A stretch of DNA of 46,630 nucleotides from JBCDJG01 sp038748065 (GTDB lineage: Bacteria > Pseudomonadota > Gammaproteobacteria > Pseudomonadales > Halieaceae). The DNA lies in NCBI GenBank assembly GCA_038748065.1, contig JBCDJG010000040.1, positions 1 through 46,630 on the forward strand, given 5' to 3'. This document shows positions 31,222-39,171 of this stretch, piece after piece (positions within the stretch are counted from its first letter, which is position 1; each line of letters starts with the position of its first letter). The notes beneath the pieces are model-generated. The model did no database searches. It saw only the letters and a list, made by a program, of their open reading frames with translations, and was not told where the DNA came from. Position numbers and translations under genes: made by a program.

Positions 31222-34200
31222 GCAGGGGCAGCTGTCACCTCAACCTCGTGCAGATGCCCGACGCGGGTGAAGTATAGAGCGCAGCGAATGACCCGTTCGC
31301 TTTCCTGCGATAGCGCATACCGATAGGTTTCAAGCTGTTCCAGATAGACTTTCGCCTCCCGCTCACAAAAAGCCTCGAGGGATTCATTGTCAGACGGCCT
31401 GCTGGTCTTGTAGTCGATTATCCAGCGCTCTCCCGTCGCGGCATCGACGAACGTTCTGTCAATAACGATGTCCTGAACGCTGCCGTCCGGGTGCGCGATT
31501 GTCAGGGAGAGCTCGCAAAAAGCCTCGTCATGACCGCTATCCAAAATCCATCGTCCCGTAGCATCCAACAGGGTGCACTGCACAGACAGTAGGGCCGATT
31601 CAACAGCGCTGGCAAGCGCCTCACCGCTCAGACCGAGCCCCGACAACTCACGCTGCAACAGAACGACCTCGGGGCTGCCTTTCTCAAGCGTAGCGGGTAG
31701 CGCGTGCTGCGCCAACACTTCCAGGGCACGGTGTACGGCAGTACCGACGTAGCGCTCGCGATAGTTGAGGTGCCGCTCTGGTACATTGCTCTCGCCAAGC
31801 ATCGCAGTGCCAGGCTGCCTTTCTTGCGTTGGGGGTGACTCAAGCCTCAGTCGCTGGCCGACACTTTCGCTTTGCTCAGCCGCCACAGGTTCATGCAACA
31901 CCATCAGACGGGAAAACGCGGGCCAAATAGGCGCCACGAGACTGCCACGAGCAGGTTGCTTTGCCGTGAGGGAGGCGCCCGGCTGCCAGTCTGCTTCACC
32001 TTCGAGGGTGAGGCACGCGGTGAGCACCAGCTGCTGGATCGCTCGCGTCGCGCCGACATAGAGCAAGCGAGTTTGCTCGAGCCGCGCCCGGTGCGCGTCG
32101 CGTACCCGCAGAAAGTTATACAGCCCGTGATCTGTTTTCTTACTGTGGTCATCAGCCGCCAACAAAAACCCAAGTTCCCCCTGCGGGCTCTCGTACTGCT
32201 CCCATAAAAGCAAGCCGCGATCATCAGAGCGGGCGGCCCGGGCGAGACCCGGAATAAAAACCCGATCAAACTCCAGCCCCTTCGCCTTGTGCAAAGTCAT
32301 CACCTGCAGCTTTGCCTCGGGGTCGGCTGCCTGCGCAAAGAGCTTATCGAGCTGCTGCTGCAGCCAATGAATATCGAGACCGAGACCCTCCTCGTCTGCG
32401 CGCTGCAGCAGTAGAAAGAACACCTTGGCGTCCTGCATCGCGGACGCACTGGCGTAGGCGGCCGGGCCACCGAGTCGCAGCCAGAGTTGTTCCAGCCAAA
32501 CACGCAGCGCAAGGCGGTCGCGCTGGCGCCAGGCCCAGCCAAGGGCATCGGCCAGCCCTGATACTCGTGCCAGCCCATCCGGGGTCAAACCGGCCTGCGC
32601 GGCGCTATCCAACAGCTGCCAGGGACTCGTGCCTGCGGATGGGTCACCTTGTTGCCCCAAGGCGAGTAAGTCCTCAGGGCCCAGGCCGCAAAACGGCGCG
32701 CGTAACAGCGCGAACCAGGCCACGCGATCAGCCGGGTTCGCCAGCGCACGGCACAGAGACAACAAGTCTACGACCGGAGCCGACTGTCTGAGCATGCCGA
32801 TATCCTGAGCGGCGAAGGGCACACCCGCGATATTCAACTCAACTATGACGGCCGCTAGCTGCGCTCGCGTTCGCCCAAGGATGGCGATACTTCGGACGCT
32901 CGCCTGTCCCTGCAGTGACTCCACCTCAGACGCGATAAACCGCGCCTCCAGAATACCGGCATCGTCACCGGTGAATGCGTGAGCACGAACCGCGGGCATC
33001 TCAGATGCGGCTTGTACCGCCTCGGCGTCGTGAAAGGCCACTTCACCCAAGCGCGCATTATCCTGTGCCGGGAAGGCATCCCTGAAAGTCTCGTTGAACC
33101 ATGCCACCAGGCCAGCCTGGGAGCGGAAGTTGCAGCTCAAGGTGATCGGCTTCAGCTCAACACCGTTGAAGCCCTGCTGCGCTGCCCGCTTAAACAAGCC
33201 AACGTTGGCATCGCGAAAGCCATAAATCGATTGCATACCGTCACCGACGATAAACAGCGTTCGCGGCGCCTCAGGGTTCGACTGGTTGTAGCTTCCCCAG
33301 TCGTGCGTAAGTCGCTCGACCAGGCGATACTGATTCAAGGCTGTATCCTGAAATTCATCCACCAGGATGTGCTCGATGCGGTAGTCGAGGCGCAATGCCA
33401 GATCGGTGGGGGCCTCCTCGTCTCCCAGTGCCTGCAAGGCAGACTGCGCGACCTGGCTGTGATCGACCTGCCCACGCTGCTGGAACACGACCAACAGGAA
33501 GGCTGACAAGAGTGGTAGTACACGTGACAGGTGGCGGGCGACCTCCCAGGTCCGCGTTTGCCCGCCCTTGTCGGGCAATAGCCTGACCATCGCCAGAGCC
33601 CGGGCCAGCGCGTCTTCACCTGCGAGATCGGCCAACAAGGCCAGCATAGCGTCCTTTTTGTCCTTCGCGGCTCCCTCGCCTGGCGGGAACCCGTTGCGCT
33701 TGTCGACGCTCCGCCGCCATTGATTGTCGGCAGTCAGCAGTAGCTGGGGCAGGTCGCGCCACAGCCCGGCGTGGTCGATCCCAGGGGCGGGTAACGTCTC
33801 CGGGGCAGCCTTTCCACGCTGTTTCAGGCTGTATTGCCATAGCGGCAGCAGCCGCGGCCAAACGTGACCAAGCGCTTCATCAAGCTCCGAGCAGACTTCC
33901 CCGACCACGGCCGCAACGACGTGTTCAAGGGCCTGCTCAGAAGTCGCCTGGGTAGCACCGATATAGGGTAGCCACTGGTCACGGCGCCACAGCAGCGAAA
34001 TCAGCAATTCCCTAAGCCGTTCGCTGTTGTTATCGAAGTGCAATAACAGTTCTGCCAGATCATCTGCCTCAGCGCGCTCTGTGCCGAGAACAGACAACAG
34101 CTCGCTGACTGCCTCCTCATAGAGCGTTTCGGGTGAATCCAGCGCCTGTGGCTGCCCGCCAAAGGCGCTCAGTATTGGCATCTGCCGTGTCAGGCCGGCA

Positions 34201-34568
34201 CAGAAGCTGTCAATCGTCTTGATTTGCAGCCGAGACAGATCGCGCTGCAAATGCCAACCCAGGCGCTGGCTCGCTGCCAAGGCACCTGCTGCGAGCCGCC
34301 GCGTCACCTGCTGATGAGCTTCGTCGCAGGGCGCATCGTTCAGTGCGTCCTCGAGGGCATGGGCTATACGCTCGCGCATTTCCGCTGCCGCCTTGCGCGT
34401 GAAGGTCACGGCGAGAACCTGCTCAGGTCGCTCCACGCGGGCCAGCAGTGCCAGCACGCGCTGAATAAGCAGCTCCGTCTTGCCCGAACCCGCAGGCGCT
34501 GTCACGCAGAAGCTGCTCGTGACATCGAGCGCCTCGGCGCGCTGCGCGGCATCAGCAACCACGATCAA
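31218..34568 (-). CDS. AddA/RecB-like UvrD-type helicase-nuclease
   Basis: A 1,116-residue superfamily 1 helicase with a C-terminal nuclease. Helicase motifs are APAGSGKTELLIQR (residues 24-37), VTFTRKAAAEMRERI, VDEFQDTALNQYRLVERL, LSCNFRSQ, VMTLHKAKGLEFDRVF and LLYVGATRA. The C-terminal PD-(D/E)XK nuclease has the catalytic-looking FVDAATGERWIIDYKTSRP. Such proteins resect double-strand breaks for RecA-dependent repair together with an AddB-like partner. The partner gene is directly upstream, and the two overlap by four bases at a TTGA, the TTG being the start used here. This type of pair is known in proteobacteria, usually as an AddAB equivalent. The exact naming is less certain than the function. 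Confidence 0.9.
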   Translation of the reverse strand: MIVVADAAQRAEALDVTSSFCVTAPAGSGKTELLIQRVLALLARVERPEQVLAVTFTRKAAAEMRERIAHALEDALNDAPCDEAHQQVTRRLAAGALAASQRLGWHLQRDLSRLQIKTIDSFCAGLTRQMPILSAFGGQPQALDSPETLYEEAVSELLSVLGTERAEADDLAELLLHFDNNSERLRELLISLLWRRDQWLPYIGATQATSEQALEHVVAAVVGEVCSELDEALGHVWPRLLPLWQYSLKQRGKAAPETLPAPGIDHAGLWRDLPQLLLTADNQWRRSVDKRNGFPPGEGAAKDKKDAMLALLADLAGEDALARALAMVRLLPDKGGQTRTWEVARHLSRVLPLLSAFLLVVFQQRGQVDHSQVAQSALQALGDEEAPTDLALRLDYRIEHILVDEFQDTALNQYRLVERLTHDWGSYNQSNPEAPRTLFIVGDGMQSIYGFRDANVGLFKRAAQQGFNGVELKPITLSCNFRSQAGLVAWFNETFRDAFPAQDNARLGEVAFHDAEAVQAASEMPAVRAHAFTGDDAGILEARFIASEVESLQGQASVRSIAILGRTRAQLAAVIVELNIAGVPFAAQDIGMLRQSAPVVDLLSLCRALANPADRVAWFALLRAPFCGLGPEDLLALGQQGDPSAGTSPWQLLDSAAQAGLTPDGLARVSGLADALGWAWRQRDRLALRVWLEQLWLRLGGPAAYASASAMQDAKVFFLLLQRADEEGLGLDIHWLQQQLDKLFAQAADPEAKLQVMTLHKAKGLEFDRVFIPGLARAARSDDRGLLLWEQYESPQGELGFLLAADDHSKKTDHGLYNFLRVRDAHRARLEQTRLLYVGATRAIQQLVLTACLTLEGEADWQPGASLTAKQPARGSLVAPIWPAFSRLMVLHEPVAAEQSESVGQRLRLESPPTQERQPGTAMLGESNVPERHLNYRERYVGTAVHRALEVLAQHALPATLEKGSPEVVLLQRELSGLGLSGEALASAVESALLSVQCTLLDATGRWILDSGHDEAFCELSLTIAHPDGSVQDIVIDRTFVDAATGERWIIDYKTSRPSDNESLEAFCEREAKVYLEQLETYRYALSQESERVIRCALYFTRVGHLHEVEVTAAPA

Positions 34569-37243
34569 GCCGTCTCATGAGCCATGCCAACGCGGCAAAA
34601 CGACTCCAGGCCGCAGTATTGGCAGGCGCCGGACAAGGGGTCGACACCCGCTTCGCCGTTCATAAATGCTTGTGCCAAAGCGCTGAGCGTCGTGTGCCAC
34701 TCGCGTTCCAGGGCTTCCCAGTCCTCCGGACTGCCTGGCGATCGAAGGGCTTTTTTCAGGTCCTCTTTGACACCGTCGACACCCCCAAAGGTGCCGAGCC
34801 CCCTGAAACCCCCGTCCCGCGGTCGCACCTCTGCCCAGGCAAGGCCACTGACGTCGCGGTGGGCTAAGCCATACAGCGGCAGCTGTGGCGCCCTCGGTCG
34901 CTCTCCCAGCCAATGGGAAAGACTGTTGACGCTGGATTTGTAGTCGATGACCAGCACCTGGCCTCCCTCAAGCTCGTCGATTCGGTCCACCTGGAGTTTC
35001 AGATTGAGCCCGGCCAGCTCGACGCTGGCGGGCGCTTCTCGCGCCCTCACACGAAACGGAGTACGCGCCCGTTCCAGCGCCAGCCACTGCTGTAGCAGTC
35101 GCGACAGGCGCTGCTCCTCGAGATCCAGCAGGGGCTTGTCAACGCGCTCTCGCACGCGCCTGTCCTCGCTAAGCGCTTGACCGGCGCTACCCGCCGCCAG
35201 GGACTGCAGTGCATCAGTATCCATCTGGCCAAGTGCCCGGCTGTCACCCAATTCGCCCCACAGAATATACAGCGCACTGTGCAACAGGCTGCCACGCTCT
35301 GCCGCCGTCAGACCCACCGATGGCTCGCTCAGTGGCGTGACCTTCAGACGCCGCCTGGCAAATGCGCGGAAGGGACAGTTGGCCTGGTCTTCCAGCAGAC
35401 CACTGCCCCCGCCGAGACGCGCGGCCTCATCTGCACCCACCACAGGCGCATTATCAGGCAGCGCGGGCCCAAGGGTGTGTGCTTCGCGAACCGCCAGCCA
35501 GTGCGGCGCCACAGGGTCTGCTGTAGCTTCTGGCTGCGCAGTACGGGGCCAATCCCGAACCAGCGGACTTGGCAGTTCGGGCACGCCGTCGGTCTCTACG
35601 CTGTAGCTGGCAATGACCTCACTGGCACCCCACAGGAACTGGGCAGTGAGTTGCTCAACAAAGCGCCATTCCCGCTCGGCGGTGGCGCGTGGCAGGTCGT
35701 ATTGACGCTGCAAAGGCTGCGGTATAAAGGGGTTCGGTCTCGGCGTCGGTGGCCAGTTACTGGCCTGTACCCCGCACAGCCACAGCTTGTCGAACTTCAG
35801 CCCCGCCGCCTCAATCGGGCCGAGGACCTGGACCCGGCTCTCACGGGTCTGGGGTTGAGAAATCGCCCGCTGACTGCAGAAGCGCAGCGCCTTGAGCATT
35901 TGTGCGAAGTTCATGCGCCCCAGCACGTCATCGAGCCCGGCAAAGCGCTCCAGCAGCTCATACCAGCGCTCAACCTGCTGATACTCGAGTGAATCCAGTG
36001 GCTCATAGCCGGGCCAACCCCACAGGTCAAGCACCTCGCAAATGTGCTCGAGCCACTCCGAAGGCAGACTCGAGCGTCCGGTCAGGCGCAGGCCGGCAAC
36101 TTGACGCAAAATACTGCCCAGTGCCAGGGCCTGGCCTTCTTCAGTTAGGCTCTCGGCAGCAAGAAAGCGCAGGCGTGAAAGACTAACGTCAGCTCGTCCG
36201 TCGGCAGACAAACGACTCATCAGCCGCACGGCCAAATCACTCTGACCATCTGTCTGGCGGCTGAAGCGGGTTTGCAGCAGCGCTGCGACAGCGGCAAGTG
36301 GCACTGGCCCAACAACCGTGTCCAGCATGCGCAGCGCAGTCGCAACAACAGGGGCTCGATTCAGGGTTATGCCAGTCGAGAAGTTGACTGGCAAGCTCGC
36401 ATAGTCCTCGCCGAGGCAGTCAAACTCGCGGCGCAGAAGGTACTCAAGAGACAATCGATCCGTCGCCATATCTACCAGCACGATGCCTAGTGTCGCTTCA
36501 GCATCGCACGCGACCTGCCGCGCCGACCAGGCGGCCGCCTCTTCGAGCTCACCTTCCCTGTTTTTGCAGGGCAGCAGGCTGACCGTCGCAGTATCACCAG
36601 CGCTGCGATATTCCTCCTGAATGCCCGCAACGGACTCGAGACAGGCTGCCTGCAGCGGCATGATCTCATCCACATCGATGAGCAGGATTGGCGAGGGCAC
36701 TCGTACCGACGGCTTTGCCTCAATGAGGGCGGTAAGCCTATCTGCGGCCGTGCCGTAGCCGGCACGCTGCATGCGGCTCTCGAACTCGAGCAGCCAGCGC
36801 AGAAACACACGACAATCAGGATCTGACAAAAACTCTCGCTGGGCCGAGCCACTGGCTGGGTTTAGACGCCACCGCAGGAGGGTGTCTCGCGCATCAGCGG
36901 CCTGCTTTGCGGCCGCAGCTGGCTGAAGCAGGCTCAGGCCACTCATACTCGAATCAGATTCTATAACCCGCTGCCACAGCAGAAGGTTCGCTTCCTGACC
37001 GAGTAAGCGCAGCGCCGGAAGCCTTGATTCGTCTGCAGCGCGCTGCCATTGCTCCAATAACCACTGCTCCAGCGGGGCGACTCGCAGAGGCGCCCAGGCA
37101 ACTCGGCCTGCATCTTTTTGTTCTTCGTCCCACTCGTATTTGATGCGGCGGGCAAGCCGCGCGTTGGGCGTAATCAGCTGGTAGTCGCGGTCTATAAAGC
37201 CCCGCAGGGGCTCAAGGTTATACAGTTGCCGGCCGCTGGCCAT
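34565..37243 (-). CDS. AddB-like PD-(D/E)XK nuclease with Fe-S cysteines
   Basis: An 892-residue partner of the helicase-nuclease that follows it. The N-terminus (YQLITPNARLARRIKYEWDE) and its degenerate helicase domains resemble AddB-type proteins annotated as probable DNA repair protein. The C-terminal nuclease has LVIDYKSS. The cysteine set typical of an AddB iron-sulfur cluster is complete: C623 in ANCPFRAFARRR, and C874, C877 and C883 in CQYCGLESFC. That cluster staples the nuclease fold in AddB. The start is ATG at 37243 with GGGGG six bases before it. The gene is divergent from the DAHP synthase gene, leaving an 84-base gap with no certain promoter. Confidence 0.88.
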   Translation of the reverse strand: MASGRQLYNLEPLRGFIDRDYQLITPNARLARRIKYEWDEEQKDAGRVAWAPLRVAPLEQWLLEQWQRAADESRLPALRLLGQEANLLLWQRVIESDSSMSGLSLLQPAAAAKQAADARDTLLRWRLNPASGSAQREFLSDPDCRVFLRWLLEFESRMQRAGYGTAADRLTALIEAKPSVRVPSPILLIDVDEIMPLQAACLESVAGIQEEYRSAGDTATVSLLPCKNREGELEEAAAWSARQVACDAEATLGIVLVDMATDRLSLEYLLRREFDCLGEDYASLPVNFSTGITLNRAPVVATALRMLDTVVGPVPLAAVAALLQTRFSRQTDGQSDLAVRLMSRLSADGRADVSLSRLRFLAAESLTEEGQALALGSILRQVAGLRLTGRSSLPSEWLEHICEVLDLWGWPGYEPLDSLEYQQVERWYELLERFAGLDDVLGRMNFAQMLKALRFCSQRAISQPQTRESRVQVLGPIEAAGLKFDKLWLCGVQASNWPPTPRPNPFIPQPLQRQYDLPRATAEREWRFVEQLTAQFLWGASEVIASYSVETDGVPELPSPLVRDWPRTAQPEATADPVAPHWLAVREAHTLGPALPDNAPVVGADEAARLGGGSGLLEDQANCPFRAFARRRLKVTPLSEPSVGLTAAERGSLLHSALYILWGELGDSRALGQMDTDALQSLAAGSAGQALSEDRRVRERVDKPLLDLEEQRLSRLLQQWLALERARTPFRVRAREAPASVELAGLNLKLQVDRIDELEGGQVLVIDYKSSVNSLSHWLGERPRAPQLPLYGLAHRDVSGLAWAEVRPRDGGFRGLGTFGGVDGVKEDLKKALRSPGSPEDWEALEREWHTTLSALAQAFMNGEAGVDPLSGACQYCGLESFCRVGMAHETA

Positions 37244-37327
37244 CAGTACCCCCGTACACTAGAATACGCGCCCGCTGTTCAGGGACATTGCCCCCCGGCG
37301 CAAGGTCACTCTATCAGGTAGCAAGCC

Positions 37328-38398
37328 ATGAGCAATACAGACGTTCACAATATCAACGTGGCGGCGCAGGACGTGCTGGTCACACCGCAGGCGCTCAAAA
37401 ACGAAGTGCCGATGAGCGCCGCCGCGCACGATACCGTGCTGACCAGCCGCCAGGTGATTTGGGATATTCTGGATCGCAAGGATCACCGCATGTTTGTGGT
37501 TGTCGGGCCCTGCTCCATTCACGACACCCGGGCGGCGATCGAATATGCAGGCCGCCTGCGCGAATTGGCCGAAGAGCTATCCGACACCCTGTATATCGTG
37601 ATGCGCGTGTACTTCGAAAAGCCGCGCACGACCGTAGGTTGGAAGGGGCTGATCAATGATCCCTACCTGGACGACTCCTTCAAGATCGAGGAAGGGCTCC
37701 GTATAGGCCGCCAGCTATTGCTCGATGTCCTCGAGATGGGCCTACCGACCGCTACGGAAGCGCTGGATCCGATCTCGCCGCAGTATCTGCAAGACCTGAT
37801 CAGTTGGAGCGCGATCGGCGCGCGCACGACCGAATCACAGACCCACCGGGAAATGGCCAGTGGCCTGTCTTCCGCGGTGGGCTTTAAGAACGGAACCGAT
37901 GGCGGCCTGACAGTGGCGACTAATGCCTTGAATTCCGTGGCCAAGCCACATCGCTTCCTGGGGATCAACGGGCAGGGTCAGGTCTCGGTCTTCACCACCG
38001 AGGGTAACGCCTATGGCCATGTCGTGCTTCGCGGCGGCAGCGCTGGCCCCAACTACGACTCGGTGCACGTCAGACTATGTGAAGAGGCGCTAGCAAAGGC
38101 CGGCGTGTCGCAAAACATCATGGTCGACTGCAGCCACGCTAACTCCAATAAACAGCCGGAACTGCAGCCTCTGGTGGTCGAAAACGTCGGGAATCAAGTC
38201 CTGGAGGGCAACCAGTCAATCATAGGCCTGATGATCGAGAGCAATCTGCATGCGGGAAATCAGTCGATACCGCAGGACTTGTCCGAACTGGCCTACGGCG
38301 TGTCGGTGACTGACGGCTGCATAGACTGGGCCACTACGGAATCATCCCTGCGGAGCCTGCGCGACAAGCTCAAGGACGTGCTTCCCGCGCGGCTTTGA
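37328..38398 (+). CDS. 3-deoxy-7-phosphoheptulonate (DAHP) synthase, type I
   Basis: A 356-residue enzyme joining phosphoenolpyruvate and erythrose-4-phosphate, the first step of the shikimate pathway to aromatic amino acids. It has the type I signatures FVVVGPCSIHD, YFEKPRTTVGWKGLINDP and SGLSSAVGFKNGTDGG. The C-terminal part has IMVDCSHANSNK, with metal- and substrate-binding Cys and His residues. It is of the AroF/AroG/AroH length; I cannot tell which amino acid inhibits it, so no symbol is given. The ATG has AGG nine bases upstream. A TAGAAT at 37260-37265 could be a -10 box, but no good -35 is in place. It ends seven bases before the convergent nfuA. Confidence 0.94.
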   Translation: MSNTDVHNINVAAQDVLVTPQALKNEVPMSAAAHDTVLTSRQVIWDILDRKDHRMFVVVGPCSIHDTRAAIEYAGRLRELAEELSDTLYIVMRVYFEKPRTTVGWKGLINDPYLDDSFKIEEGLRIGRQLLLDVLEMGLPTATEALDPISPQYLQDLISWSAIGARTTESQTHREMASGLSSAVGFKNGTDGGLTVATNALNSVAKPHRFLGINGQGQVSVFTTEGNAYGHVVLRGGSAGPNYDSVHVRLCEEALAKAGVSQNIMVDCSHANSNKQPELQPLVVENVGNQVLEGNQSIIGLMIESNLHAGNQSIPQDLSELAYGVSVTDGCIDWATTESSLRSLRDKLKDVLPARL

Positions 38399-38405
38399 GA
38401 GCAGC

Positions 38406-38984
38406 CTACTGGTAGTAGGCGTTTGTCGTGTCCGTGTGATCTGTCATATCGCGGACGCCGGCCAGCTGCGGGAGCTGCTCCAACAGCGTTTTTTCCACGC
38501 CGTCTTTCAGAGTCAGATCTACCGCCGAGCAGCCTTGGCAACCGCCGCCAAAGCGCAAGACAGCAAACTGGTCTTCCGTCACCTCCACCAGGCTGACCTC
38601 GCCGCCATGAGCAGCGAGCGCAGGATTGACCTCGTTGTAGAGTACGTAGTTGATGCGGTCTTCAATCGGGCTGTTTTCATCTACCCGTGGCATCTTGGCG
38701 TTGGGCGCCTTAATGGTGAGTTGGCCACCCATGCGATCTTTGGCGTAGTCCACTAAGGCATCTTCGAGGTAAGGCAGGCTGCGCCCGTCAAACCACGCGG
38801 TGAAAGCCTCGAACTTGCGCTCCTCGTCATCGTCCTGCAAATCGCCGTCGCGACAGTAGGCTATGCAGGTTTCAGCCCGCGGGGTGCCAGGCTGGTTAAT
38901 GAATACCCGGACGCCCAAGGCATCTTCCTGCTTTGACAGCAGCTCAGCGAGGTATTCCTGCGCGGATTCAGTGATGGTAATCAT
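38406..38984 (-). CDS. nfuA: Fe-S biogenesis protein NfuA
   Basis: A 192-residue carrier that delivers 4Fe-4S clusters to apoproteins. The N-terminal half is the degenerate A-type domain (VFINQPGTPRAETCIAYC), and the C-terminal half is the Nfu domain with GGGCQGCSAVDLTLKDG. The cluster ligands fall at C149 and C152, the same numbers as in the Escherichia coli protein, which supports the ATG at 38984. An ATG four codons upstream (38996) is also possible; longer versions of the frame run into the promoter and metH. Siroheme/Fe-S sulfite reductase and AddB-type Fe-S proteins in this window are plausible clients. An IscR-like operator lies directly upstream. Confidence 0.95.
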   Translation of the reverse strand: MITITESAQEYLAELLSKQEDALGVRVFINQPGTPRAETCIAYCRDGDLQDDDEERKFEAFTAWFDGRSLPYLEDALVDYAKDRMGGQLTIKAPNAKMPRVDENSPIEDRINYVLYNEVNPALAAHGGEVSLVEVTEDQFAVLRFGGGCQGCSAVDLTLKDGVEKTLLEQLPQLAGVRDMTDHTDTTNAYYQ

Positions 38985-38993
38985 GAGATCGTC

Positions 38994-39018
38994 CATTCCG
39001 AGTGATTTAGTCAAGTAT
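38994..39018 (-). promoter_or_regulatory. IscR type-1-like operator of nfuA
   Basis: On the minus strand the first 16 bases, ATACTTGACTAAATCA, match every position of the left and central part of the IscR type-1 consensus I recall (ATASYYGACTRWWWYA). The right half, starting CTCGG, matches four of the next five consensus positions and then diverges. In all about 20 of 25 positions agree. The site overlaps the -10 box and the likely start of the nfuA transcript, as a repressor site should. IscR carrying a 2Fe-2S cluster represses such genes when clusters are plentiful. Confidence 0.6.
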
Positions 39019-39045
39019 TCTACCAGATTATACGACATATGTGAG
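39017..39045 (-). promoter_or_regulatory. nfuA promoter
   Basis: On the minus strand CTCACA (39045-39040) is followed after 17 bases by TAGAAT (39022-39017). This gives a start near 39010 and a leader of about 26 bases before the ATG. A perfect TATAAT lies ten bases further upstream (39032-39027) but lacks a -35 partner. The IscR-like site begins within this -10 box. Confidence 0.5.
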
Positions 39046-39120
39046 TGACCGCCCCACTGCCGGATGCCTGCACTCAATGATCTAATGTCCAATTTCACAA
39101 GTAAAAACAAACACCTGCGA

Positions 39121-39139
39121 TAGCAATTTCTGCTAGAAT
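39121..39139 (+). promoter_or_regulatory. metH extended -10 promoter with inverted repeat
   Basis: TGCTAGAAT at 39131-39139 is an extended -10 element (TGnTAGAAT), which can work without a good -35 box; none is seen. TAGCA and TGCTA (39121-39125 and 39131-39135) form an inverted repeat over it and could be an operator. Transcription would begin near 39146, about 26 bases before the metH ATG. I see no cobalamin riboswitch. Confidence 0.45.
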
Positions 39140-39171
39140 GTGCAGCTTTTTTCAAGGCGGAATTATTCCTG

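Noticed and set aside
35177..35992. Plus-strand open frame of 271 codons inside the AddB-like gene
   Set aside because: Its composition is typical of a shadow frame, and the AddB-like protein on the minus strand has clear nuclease and Fe-S motifs across the same bases.
38985..39171. Cobalamin or SAM riboswitch before metH
   Set aside because: The predicted leader is only about 26 bases, and no conserved B12-box or SAM-box sequence was seen.
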